Part shown: piece by piece, positions 5,512 through 13,301 of the stretch
How positions within the stretch are numbered: position 1 is the stretch's first letter
How the letters are laid out: each line of letters opens with the position of its first letter
DNA from: UBA4660 sp002405435
Lineage (GTDB): Bacteria; Bacteroidota; Bacteroidia; Flavobacteriales_D; Sanyastnellaceae
NCBI GenBank assembly: GCA_036747335.1
Contig: DAIOCL010000062.1
Span: forward strand, 1 to 15,395
Direction of reading: 5' to 3'
Length of the DNA stretch: 15,395 nt
Notes under the pieces: generated by a model
Told to the model about the DNA's origin: nothing
What the model saw: the letters and a program-made list of their open reading frames with translations, nothing else
The model's database searches: none
Made by a program: the position numbers and the translations under genes

Positions 5512-8022
5512 ATGCGCCACTTAACTTCAATCCGACGGCCGTTATGGTTAGCCCTATTCTGTGCCGTTTTCTTCGCTTGCCGGTACAGCCGCACTCCGAA
5601 GGGCGACGATCAAGACACCGCCATGCGTCCCGAAGAGTGGCACATGCTTATACGCACATGGCCCGATGTGGAGTTTTCCGCCGGGGCCTGGCGAAATGCC
5701 CTGACGGAAGCCTGGCGCCAGTCAAGGGCATCTGCCGGGCGTTCGGAGGAAAGCTGGCAAACCGAAGGACCCGGCAACCTCGGGGGCAGGTTCAACTGCA
5801 TTGCAATAGATCCATCCAACACGTCAGTGATGTACGCCGGGGCGGCTACGGGCGGTTTGTTTAAGACCACAGACAACGGCGCCACCTGGAATCCGGTCTT
5901 TGATGCACAACCTTTTCTGGCCATCGGGGCCATTACCATCGATCCGCAAAACAGCAACCGAATCTGGGTCGGTACAGGAGACAAGAACATAAGCGGCTAC
6001 TGTTACACCGGCAACGGAATCTATCTCAGCGAAGACGGCGGTGTCACATGGACACACAAGGGGCTCGGACAACAATATATCATTGCCGATATAGCGGTGG
6101 ATCCGGGCGATTCAAACACCCTCTATGCCGCTGCCATGGGTAACCCCTTTCAACGCGACGAAAACCGGGGGCTCTACAAATCGACTGACGGCGGAATTAC
6201 CTGGCAGCAGATCCTCTACACAAGTGATGACAGCGGAGTGATAGATCTCGCCATGAGTCACGAAGATCCCCAGACGCTTTATGCTGCTACATACAACCGC
6301 ATTCGGACCAACTCTGAAATAGTCGCGGAAGGTGAAGAAGCGGGCATCTGGAAAACCACAGACGGGGGTGTAAGCTGGGCCGCGCTCTCCAATGGGTTGC
6401 CTTCCGGCGTTTTGGGCCGCACCGGAATTTGCATGTATCCCGGAGATGACAACAGGCTCTACGCTGTGGTGGTCGATACCACCTACAATGTGGAAGGCGT
6501 ATACAAAACTACCAACGGAGGTGAAAACTGGTCGGCACTGCCGACGGAAAGCCTGCCGGCATCGGTATATAGCAGCTTCGGATGGTATTTCGGAGAAGTT
6601 TTTGTCAATCCGGAAAATCCCGAGCAGGTGTACATCACCGGCGTCGACAGCTATACGATGACCGATGGCAGTACCTGGCAGCCCATCACGCCGCCTTGGT
6701 GGGAGTATATCGTACATGCCGATAGCCACGACATGGCCTTCATAGATGGAAGCAACATTGTGCTGTGCACCGATGGCGGTCTATACCGCACCTCCGACAA
6801 CTGCGAAAACTGGACCGACATCGACAATATTCCAGTCAACCAGTGTTACCACGTAATCGAAAATCCTGCTATACCAGAAGAGTACTGGGTGGGTGTGCAG
6901 GACAACGGCACGGCACGCGGAAACCTGTCGATGGTCAACAATTGGGAAAGGCTCTACGGAGGAGACGGATTTCAGGCGCGTATCAACCCGGATGACCCGC
7001 AAATCTCCTATGCGCAGACACAGTATGGTGGACTGGTCTATGACATCACGGGCCAGTTCCTTTTCACGGATTTTACCGCCGGTATCGATCCGGCAGACCG
7101 CACAGGATGGGACATGCCCTTCATTATGGGGCAGCAGGATCCGTATACAGTCTATTGCGGTACCTACCGGGTCTACAAAATGGAATCGGCCCCCTTCGGC
7201 ACCTGGGAGCCCATCAGCGGAGACCTCAGCGACGGACTTGACGAGTGGTTTGACCGCGTGCACACCATCACCACGCTGGCGGAATCTCCGGTCATCGAAA
7301 CCACCCTGTACGCGGGAACGGGCGACGGAAATGTCTGGGTAACCCAGGATGGAGGCAGCACCTGGACCGATATAACGGCGGGGCTCCCAGAGCGCTATGT
7401 CTCTCAGGTACTCGCGAGTCCCAATGAAGCGGCCAACGGTTATGTGACCCACAGTGGATACCGCGACAATGAACGCATTCCGCATATCCACAAATCGACC
7501 GACTACGGACAGACATGGACAGACATCAGCGGTGATCTTCCGCAGATGGCAGTGAATGATATACTTGTGGCGCCTGGCGATGAGAACCTGCTTTTTGCCG
7601 CTACCGATGACGGGGTGTATTACAGTGAAAACGCAGGCGAAAACTGGTTGCGGCTTGGCAATAACATGCCCATGATGCCGGTATTTGATATTGAATTTAA
7701 CAGCGATCGCTCACGTCTGGTAGCGGGCACCTTTGCCCGGTCGGTTCAGACCATCGACATCAGCAGCCTTATGCCTGAAGTGGTGCCTGTGCCGGAAACG
7801 CCGATGCACAGTCTCATCACGGGGGCCTCGATCGTATCAGACAGGCTGGTGGTATCAGGGTATCCGGATTACCGCATTTACGACACCGCTGGCAGGTGCA
7901 GGCTCTCGGGAAGGGCCAATGGCGAATCCATTTCCACTGATGCGCTGCCTCCCGGCCTGTACTTCCTGCATGCAGACCGGCCCGACGGCGAGTGCGTAGA
8001 GAAGTTTGTGGTGATGCGTTAA
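5512..8022 (+). CDS. Secreted Asp-box (BNR / sortilin-like beta-propeller) protein with degenerate T9SS tail
   Basis: The 836-residue protein starts with a basic and then hydrophobic export signal (residues 1-23, ending FFACRYS). Cys23 could be a lipid-attachment site, although Phe at -3 and -2 makes a poor lipobox. The body is built of Asp-box motifs (S/T-x-D-x-G-x-x-W type) at about 119-126, 173-180, 224-231, 282-289, 333-340, 427-434, 611-618, 662-669 and 705-712. Each is followed by strands such as DPxxxxxLYA, as in VPS10/sortilin-like and glycosyl-hydrolase-like propellers. The 427 copy has Cys for the usual Gly, and the region 440-600 has none. Residues from about 768 resemble a T9SS type A tail (YRIYDTAGR, then LPPGLYFLHADRPDG and a short KFVVMR end), with two cysteines (796, 828). 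Families like this are usually surface or secreted; no catalytic residues can be assigned, so enzyme activity is not claimed. No terminator follows: the next gene's stop codon abuts on the other strand. Confidence 0.88.
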   Translation: MRHLTSIRRPLWLALFCAVFFACRYSRTPKGDDQDTAMRPEEWHMLIRTWPDVEFSAGAWRNALTEAWRQSRASAGRSEESWQTEGPGNLGGRFNCIAIDPSNTSVMYAGAATGGLFKTTDNGATWNPVFDAQPFLAIGAITIDPQNSNRIWVGTGDKNISGYCYTGNGIYLSEDGGVTWTHKGLGQQYIIADIAVDPGDSNTLYAAAMGNPFQRDENRGLYKSTDGGITWQQILYTSDDSGVIDLAMSHEDPQTLYAATYNRIRTNSEIVAEGEEAGIWKTTDGGVSWAALSNGLPSGVLGRTGICMYPGDDNRLYAVVVDTTYNVEGVYKTTNGGENWSALPTESLPASVYSSFGWYFGEVFVNPENPEQVYITGVDSYTMTDGSTWQPITPPWWEYIVHADSHDMAFIDGSNIVLCTDGGLYRTSDNCENWTDIDNIPVNQCYHVIENPAIPEEYWVGVQDNGTARGNLSMVNNWERLYGGDGFQARINPDDPQISYAQTQYGGLVYDITGQFLFTDFTAGIDPADRTGWDMPFIMGQQDPYTVYCGTYRVYKMESAPFGTWEPISGDLSDGLDEWFDRVHTITTLAESPVIETTLYAGTGDGNVWVTQDGGSTWTDITAGLPERYVSQVLASPNEAANGYVTHSGYRDNERIPHIHKSTDYGQTWTDISGDLPQMAVNDILVAPGDENLLFAATDDGVYYSENAGENWLRLGNNMPMMPVFDIEFNSDRSRLVAGTFARSVQTIDISSLMPEVVPVPETPMHSLITGASIVSDRLVVSGYPDYRIYDTAGRCRLSGRANGESISTDALPPGLYFLHADRPDGECVEKFVVMR

Positions 8023-9498
8023 TTAATGCGGTAAGCTTTTTTCTTCCTGCGTTTCGGCGCGTTGAGATTGCTTCATCTTCAGGTCTGCAGCCACCATCAT
8101 GGCGATAAACGCCCAGAACGGAACCGAGGCCTTGTCGGTATCGAGGTAGTTGTTGAGTGTGCCATGGATAAAATACGTCATCAGGCCGAGGTAAACGGAA
8201 GTGATGAGTATGCGTTCCTGAAGATTTTTCATGCGGAAGAATAGCCTGAAGCCCAGTGACGATACCAACAGTACGAGTGACACCATGATGAGCATACCCG
8301 GAAGCCCCTGCTCGCTGAGCGGGCCCAGGTACTCGCTGTGGGCATTGCCTCCGTCACCCACGTTGGTGCTGATGATGGTGCGGTCTGCCGAACGCTGGAA
8401 AGGTGCGTAGACAAATTGGTATGTGCCCGGACCCCATCCGAAAACAGGTCTTTCTTTAAACATTTCCCACGCACAGTTCCAACGGTTGAGCCGTTCCAGG
8501 TTAGATGCGTCGCTGGAAACATTAGATACCGAAGAAATGTGTTCGTCAAGACGGTCGCTGGATTCCTGCTTATTGCGTTGCAAGGAGACCTGGATGTCTT
8601 CCCAACCCGCATAGACCAGTCCGCCTGAAAGGGCAAGGCCCAGCACGGCTGACCGGAGCGGTATGCGCAAAACCAAAAGCATGAGCACTCCGGCTGCGCC
8701 GAATATGCTGAGCCATGCCGCGCGGGTGTAGGAGAATACAATGCCGGTGACCAGAATGACCATGCCGATTGACAGCAGCATGCGCAGTGCCGGCCCTGTT
8801 TTTTTCTGAAGAAGCATGCCTGCCAGTACCGGAAAGAACATGGCGAGTACCGCCCCATAGCTGGTGTGGTCTTTAAACAACGGCTCCATTACCCAGTGCG
8901 ACGATTCTTTGTCGAAGCCATAGGAAGCGTGGCGGGTAACCGTATACAAGATGACGCCAAACAACGGAAACAGGTAGGCCAATTTGAACCAGCGCGACTT
9001 CTTTTCATCCAAAAAAACATGAACCCCCAGAAAATAATAAGGCACAATGAACCAAAGCCTGGCCAGTATGAATTTGACGGAGACGAGCGGAAACGCGCTG
9101 GTAATGGCCGTGAGCGCCATCCATACGATGTAGATATAGAGCAGGATTGAAATCGGATGGGTGAAGATGCGCCGGTCGATGTGCGAGGCAGAGAGCAGTT
9201 TTAAAACGGCCAGCAGAAGGATACCGAAGAGCAGGGGTTCCGTCGGCAAGTACATGCCTACGCCTCCGATGCCGAGGTCTTCCAGGTTGATGGAAACCGG
9301 CACGCAGGCGGCGATGACAAGCAGCAATATATCCAGACGGTAAATCGCCATCCAGACGACACCGAGCACGACCGGTAACACAGCGGTATAATAGAACTCC
9401 TGGTAAATACTAACCCCCAATATGGCCAGGTACAGGGCTGAGCAACCATAAAGCCAACGCTTCTGACGTTCGGAAACTACGGTGCGTTGGGCTGACAT
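8023..9498 (-). CDS. O-antigen ligase / Wzy-type polymerase family membrane protein
   Basis: The 491-residue protein has many hydrophobic segments and one large hydrophilic loop at about 300-395, the architecture of the Wzy_C / O-antigen ligase superfamily. Recognisable family segments are FSYTRAAWLS (255-264), ERLNRWNCAWEMFKERP followed by FGWGPGTYQF (335-362), NAHSEYLGPLSEQGLPG (385-401) and HGTLNNYLDTD (445-455). Such proteins act in the inner membrane, either joining lipid-linked repeat units into chains (Wzy) or ligating glycan to lipid A-core (WaaL); sequence alone does not separate these. The immediately upstream Wzz-like gene favours the polymerase role. The start ATG lies 3 bp after the Wzz stop in the same frame (TGA GCC ATG), so translation is probably coupled. 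The acidic, Gln-rich C-terminal tail is cytoplasmic in appearance. The stop TAA directly abuts the stop of the convergent gene. Confidence 0.88.
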   Translation of the reverse strand: MSAQRTVVSERQKRWLYGCSALYLAILGVSIYQEFYYTAVLPVVLGVVWMAIYRLDILLLVIAACVPVSINLEDLGIGGVGMYLPTEPLLFGILLLAVLKLLSASHIDRRIFTHPISILLYIYIVWMALTAITSAFPLVSVKFILARLWFIVPYYFLGVHVFLDEKKSRWFKLAYLFPLFGVILYTVTRHASYGFDKESSHWVMEPLFKDHTSYGAVLAMFFPVLAGMLLQKKTGPALRMLLSIGMVILVTGIVFSYTRAAWLSIFGAAGVLMLLVLRIPLRSAVLGLALSGGLVYAGWEDIQVSLQRNKQESSDRLDEHISSVSNVSSDASNLERLNRWNCAWEMFKERPVFGWGPGTYQFVYAPFQRSADRTIISTNVGDGGNAHSEYLGPLSEQGLPGMLIMVSLVLLVSSLGFRLFFRMKNLQERILITSVYLGLMTYFIHGTLNNYLDTDKASVPFWAFIAMMVAADLKMKQSQRAETQEEKSLPH

Positions 9499-9501
9499 GG
9501 C

Positions 9502-10524
9502 TCAGAGATAACCCTGCGTACGGAGGGATTTCAGGTTGTCCCATACCAGCAGCAGAATAAAGGCCAGCACAAAGGCCGAGGCTGTGCTCATGGCCACAAT
9601 CAACCAGCGGATGGGATAGGATTTTTTGTCGCTTGCAGCGGCATAGTCAACCACAAACTTGGACGGCAGTTTTGACTCCACGTCAATCTTCATCAATTCG
9701 TACCGTTTTTTCAGAATGGCCTCCCGTTCGTAGGTGCTTTCAATCATCGTTTCCAGTTTGGTATATACATTTCCATACTGCGAAAGGGTGTCCATCTGCA
9801 TCTTGAGCATCTTGGCCTGTGCCAGGCGGCCTTCGTTGATTGCGGTGGCATACTGTTCATTCAGGCCTTCAATCTGGGTGATGTAGTCATAGACACCCAG
9901 CCGCCGCAGGCTTGCCATCGAATCTTCCAGCAGTTTGATTTCTTCCTGAAGGTTTTTGTAGGAATTATCTGCGTACTGAAAGGCCTGGAGAGCGCGTTCG
10001 TTGCGCAGCTGGTTGCTTACAGTGTCGGTGAGGGCGGCAATGTCGTTGGCGATATCGCGGGCCCGCTCCGGTTTTTTGTCCAGCACCTGCACCTCAATGG
10101 ACATAAACTTCGTCATTCTGGAACTTACGTTGCTATAATATTCGCGGGTCATCAGCGCATTGGCTCCCCGGGCATCACGCGGAATATCATAGTGCGTCCA
10201 GAGGTCATATTTTTCTATGATTCGGTTGCGGATCTTATCGCTGTTGATAATCTGCAGCAGGCGCTCAGCATCCTCTTCTTCCCCGTAGGCAAGCACGTCT
10301 TCCTTTTTGACTTCCTCCAGCAGCTGTTCGCCGAAGGAGTTTTGCGGTACGGCCAGCATTACTACGGTAGACTTATATTTTTCCTGAATCAGCAGCGAAA
10401 CGCCCGCAGACAGGACGGCAGCCGCAGCCGTAATGATTACGAGGGGTTTTCGCCAGCGGTAGAGCAGTACCAGGAGGTTGGTCGATTGCAGCGGATTGAC
10501 TGGGGTAGCTTCTGGTGGTTGCAT
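9502..10524 (-). CDS. Wzz-like polysaccharide chain-length determinant protein
   Basis: The 340-residue protein has the classic Wzz layout: a cytoplasmic N-terminal tail with LLVLLYRWRKPL (17-28), a first transmembrane helix (about 28-46), a long periplasmic region rich in helix and coiled coil (about 50-302), and a second transmembrane helix (about 306-327) preceded by SYPIRW in the position of the family's proline-containing segment. The N-terminal membrane-proximal part with EKYKSTVVMLAVP is typical of the Wzz domain. It lacks a tyrosine-kinase (BY-kinase) domain, so it is a pure chain-length regulator rather than a Wzc protein. It sits between a flippase and a Wzy/ligase gene, which supports a Wzx/Wzy-dependent pathway. 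A perfect -7 box is seen in the 55-bp gap upstream. The function (setting the modal length of the polymer with Wzy) is inferred from the family. Confidence 0.88.
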   Translation of the reverse strand: MQPPEATPVNPLQSTNLLVLLYRWRKPLVIITAAAAVLSAGVSLLIQEKYKSTVVMLAVPQNSFGEQLLEEVKKEDVLAYGEEEDAERLLQIINSDKIRNRIIEKYDLWTHYDIPRDARGANALMTREYYSNVSSRMTKFMSIEVQVLDKKPERARDIANDIAALTDTVSNQLRNERALQAFQYADNSYKNLQEEIKLLEDSMASLRRLGVYDYITQIEGLNEQYATAINEGRLAQAKMLKMQMDTLSQYGNVYTKLETMIESTYEREAILKKRYELMKIDVESKLPSKFVVDYAAASDKKSYPIRWLIVAMSTASAFVLAFILLLVWDNLKSLRTQGYL

Positions 10525-10559
10525 GAAGGTCAGGGAATCTTAATAACTGGGTTTTGGGT

Positions 10560-10567
10560 CAAAATTA
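10560..10567 (-). promoter_or_regulatory. Perfect Bacteroidota -7 box (TAATTTTG) before the Wzz-like gene
   Basis: On the minus strand TAATTTTG matches TAnnTTTG at all six fixed bases and lies in the 55-bp gap between flippase stop and Wzz start, giving a leader of about 30 nt. No TTG was found at the -33 position. It suggests an internal promoter that would let wzz and the polymerase be expressed apart from the flippase. Confidence 0.45.
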
Positions 10568-10579
10568 AGGCAGAGTCAC

Positions 10580-12013
10580 TCAGTCGTCTTCCCGGCGCAT
10601 GGCGGCTGCCAGCCTTGCAGGGTTTACCATCCGTGTAACAAAGGCCAGTACAATGCCTGTGAGCAGGATGCAGAGGCAGGCCACAAGGTCAGACAAGGCG
10701 CTGCGGGTGATCAGCCAGGAAAAAAGCAGCAGCAGGAGGGTAAATGCTGCGAGTCTGGGCGTGATTACCGGTGTCCGGTTGACCTTCCGCCTGACAAGCC
10801 AGACCTGCACAGTAACCACCAGGCCCTGGGTGGCTACGTTGGCTATGGCGGCGCCCTCAGGACCCATGGCGGGAATCAGCAAGGTGTTTAAGACGGCGTT
10901 GAGTACCATGCCTGTAAAGGCAGTCCACAGCAGGCTTTTTAGTGCTCCCTTGGCGGTCAGCAGGCTTCCGAAAATGTACTGGAGTGAAAAGAGCAATACG
11001 CCGGCCATCAGCAGGTGAAAGGAGGGCCTTGCTTCTGCGATACTATGGTCGTAAAACAGCGAGAGCACGTAGCCGCTTTTAAACCAGGCAATCGAGCACA
11101 CCACCAGCGCGCCGCTGAACAGCAGCCGGAAGGCCTGCGACATGAGCGGACCGGTATCCTCATCTTTTTTCAGCATGCGTGAATACATCGGAAGGAGCAG
11201 GCTTGCAAAGAGGTATGCCATCATATTGAAGGCTTCGTAGAACCGGAATGCCATGGCATAAATACCTGAGTCGTGCGGACTCCGCCAGCGCTCCAGCATT
11301 ACGGAGTCTAAGCGGTAGGCCACAGCCGAAAAAAATATCAGCAGGGCATAGGGGCTGCTTTCTTTGAGCACGGCGCGAAAAAAAACAGGATCCCATGAGA
11401 GCCTCAGACGGCCCGCATGCCGCATGACCATAAACATGGCAACGGCACAGGCAGCGGCATACGCGCCCGCCTGCCCCCACACGAGCCAGCGAATGTCAAA
11501 CCGGTCGCCGCCCAGCCCGGTCCACAACAGCAGCGACATGGCGGCTGCCAGCAGCAGGCGGTCGAGTACCGACAACAGGCTGTCTTCCCTGAACCGGTGA
11601 AGTCCGGCGAGATTTGAACGCAGAAAGAGCAGGAGTGATGCCAGTACCTGCGACAATGCCAGTATCGCCAGTATCGCCATCTCCGTGCCCCGGTAATTCA
11701 GCACAAAGCCGCATACCAGGCACACAACAATGAATAAGGCCGAGAGGCAGAGCCGCAGGGTGAAGATGTATCCGAAATGTTTTTGGAGCAACTGGCTGTT
11801 GCGCGCAATGTGCCGGGTGTTCCAGTTGGTGATGCCCAGGTCAGGGATAATGTTGAGAATGAAGGAAAAACTGATCAGTGCGAAATAGGTGCCAAAGGCA
11901 TGGGCACCCACCCGGTTTTGTATCTCGGCCTCCACTACCAGCAGGTAGAAAGGCTTGACCAGCAGGTTGAGTCCCAGCAACAATACCAGGTTGGAGAGAA
12001 AACGCGGCTGCAT
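10580..12013 (-). CDS. MOP-superfamily polysaccharide flippase (Wzx-like), minus arm
   Basis: The 477-residue protein is mostly transmembrane helices (roughly 12-14) with short basic cytoplasmic loops such as NWNTRHIARNSQ (63-74). It resembles the oligosaccharide flippase / polysaccharide_synt family, which moves undecaprenyl-linked glycans across the inner membrane. The N terminus FLSNLVLLLGLNLLVKPFY and the mid-protein SSPYALLIFFSAVAYRLDSVMLERW are family-like: the latter is the start of the second six-helix bundle. It ends in a basic-acidic tail (AMRREDD, TGA stop). It is the first gene of the minus-strand unit with Wzz and the polymerase, and is transcribed away from the glycosyltransferase. 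A second flippase is encoded in the opposite arm; the two show no obvious close similarity by eye, so a recent duplication is unlikely. Confidence 0.88.
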   Translation of the reverse strand: MQPRFLSNLVLLLGLNLLVKPFYLLVVEAEIQNRVGAHAFGTYFALISFSFILNIIPDLGITNWNTRHIARNSQLLQKHFGYIFTLRLCLSALFIVVCLVCGFVLNYRGTEMAILAILALSQVLASLLLFLRSNLAGLHRFREDSLLSVLDRLLLAAAMSLLLWTGLGGDRFDIRWLVWGQAGAYAAACAVAMFMVMRHAGRLRLSWDPVFFRAVLKESSPYALLIFFSAVAYRLDSVMLERWRSPHDSGIYAMAFRFYEAFNMMAYLFASLLLPMYSRMLKKDEDTGPLMSQAFRLLFSGALVVCSIAWFKSGYVLSLFYDHSIAEARPSFHLLMAGVLLFSLQYIFGSLLTAKGALKSLLWTAFTGMVLNAVLNTLLIPAMGPEGAAIANVATQGLVVTVQVWLVRRKVNRTPVITPRLAAFTLLLLLFSWLITRSALSDLVACLCILLTGIVLAFVTRMVNPARLAAAMRREDD

Positions 12014-12108
12014 CAGGGCGCAAGATACGGCTGCACTGGAAAGGCCGGCTGCGCTGTACCGGCATATTCAACCCCCGCAACGGATGCGGATGGGGCCATT
12101 TTTTTGCC

Positions 12109-12122
12109 AAAAGTTACATTTA
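12109..12122. promoter_or_regulatory. Candidate overlapping divergent promoters of the two polysaccharide arms
   Basis: The 139-bp gap 12014-12152 must hold both divergent promoters. On the plus strand TACATTTA (12115-12122) and on the minus strand TAACTTTT (12116 back to 12109) each match TAnnTTTG at five of six fixed positions and overlap by two bases. Leaders would be about 24 nt and 90 nt. No good -33 partners were found, so both are weak predictions. Confidence 0.3.
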
Positions 12123-12152
12123 TCCCCGTTCTGTCAGAGATTCGCAGGCACT

Positions 12153-13301
12153 ATGATCATTGCCGTTGATACCCGGCTGTTGCTGCACGGTAAGCTGGAT
12201 GGAATAGGTTGGTTCACCCGTGAGAACTTTGAAAGGATTACCCGCCGGCATCCCGGACATACCTTTCACTTCATCTTTGACCGTCCATACCATTCCTCAT
12301 TTGTATTCGGCAAAAATGTAATTCCGCACGTGCTGCCTCCCCAGGCAAGGCACCCCCTGCTGTTTAGGGTGTGGTACGATTTCTCGCTCCCCCGGCTGCT
12401 GAGGCGCATCAGGCCCGACCTGCTTGTTTGTCCGGGTCCGGTCGCCTCCCTCAAGACGCAGGTGCCTCAGCTTGTGGTGCTGCATGACCTGAATTTTGAG
12501 CACTTCCCCGGTGATCTCAGGCCGGCTCATTCGCGTTATTACCGGAAATTTTCACGGCGCTGGGCGCAAGAGGCCACACGCATTGCCACCGTAAGCGAAT
12601 TCAGCAAGTCTGATATCATAAGCACCTACGGAATATCCGCTGAGAAAATTGACGTCGTGTACAACGGTGCTGCAGAGCGGTTCAGGCCCCTCACCGCAAC
12701 GGAGGCAGGTCAGGTGCGCGCAGCATACACCTCGGGCCAACCGTATTTCCTCTTTCTCAGTTCCATCCTGCCGCGAAAAAACCTTCACCGCTTACTCAGG
12801 GCCTTTGGCCAGTTCAGGCAGCAGTCAGGGTTGCCCTACAAACTGGTAGTGGCTGGCAATCCGTATCACCCCACTGATGCCGTGACCAGGGCACTGGCTG
12901 AAATGCCCTGCAGGGAAGATGTCGTGTTCACCGGTCACCTCAGGTCCGAAGAACTTCCCCGGGTCATCGGCGCAGCCCGCGGACTGGCCTACGTGAGTTA
13001 TTTCGAAGGCTTTGGCATTCCCATCGTGGAAGCGTTTCGTGCAGGGGTGCCCGTTGTTACTTCCAATGTCACGGCCATGCCTGAGATTGCGGCAGGCGCA
13101 GCCCTGCTTGTTGACCCTATGTCGGTGGATGATATCACCGGTGCATTGAAGCGGCTGGCTACCGATGATTTTCTTTGCCAGCACCTCATCGAAAAAGGAC
13201 ACGAAAGGGCCGGCATGTTTACCTGGGACCGCACCGCAGACCTGCTCTGGCAGAGCATGATGCGCGCTGCCGGAAAGGATGGAATACCCCAAGCGCCATG
13301 A
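12153..13301 (+). CDS. GT4-type glycosyltransferase (glycosyltransferase family 1 fold, GT-B)
   Basis: The 382-residue protein has an N-terminal acceptor-binding Rossmann-like half beginning MIIAVDTRLLLHGKLDGIG, with the LVVLHDLNFEHFP and ATVSEFSKSDI segments (107-119, 145-155) typical of GT4 enzymes. The C-terminal half has FLSSILPRKNLHRLLRAF (201-218) and the nucleotide-sugar binding EX7E motif in YFEGFGIPIVEAFRAG, with Glu285 and Glu293. It probably transfers a sugar from an NDP donor to a lipid-linked glycan on the cytoplasmic face; donor and acceptor cannot be told. No signal or membrane segment is seen. The longer open frame reaching back to 11955 overlaps the divergent flippase and is rejected; the ATG at 12153 gives the family N terminus. 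The stop overlaps the next start (ATGA, 13298-13301), implying coupled translation with the flippase. Confidence 0.92.
   Translation: MIIAVDTRLLLHGKLDGIGWFTRENFERITRRHPGHTFHFIFDRPYHSSFVFGKNVIPHVLPPQARHPLLFRVWYDFSLPRLLRRIRPDLLVCPGPVASLKTQVPQLVVLHDLNFEHFPGDLRPAHSRYYRKFSRRWAQEATRIATVSEFSKSDIISTYGISAEKIDVVYNGAAERFRPLTATEAGQVRAAYTSGQPYFLFLSSILPRKNLHRLLRAFGQFRQQSGLPYKLVVAGNPYHPTDAVTRALAEMPCREDVVFTGHLRSEELPRVIGAARGLAYVSYFEGFGIPIVEAFRAGVPVVTSNVTAMPEIAAGAALLVDPMSVDDITGALKRLATDDFLCQHLIEKGHERAGMFTWDRTADLLWQSMMRAAGKDGIPQAP

Noticed and set aside
6781..7491. 236-codon minus-strand open frame inside the Asp-box gene (and similar ones at 6112-6729 and 3501-4208)
   Set aside because: They lie antisense to well-recognised proteins, have no family resemblance, and are expected from codon bias in GC-rich genes.
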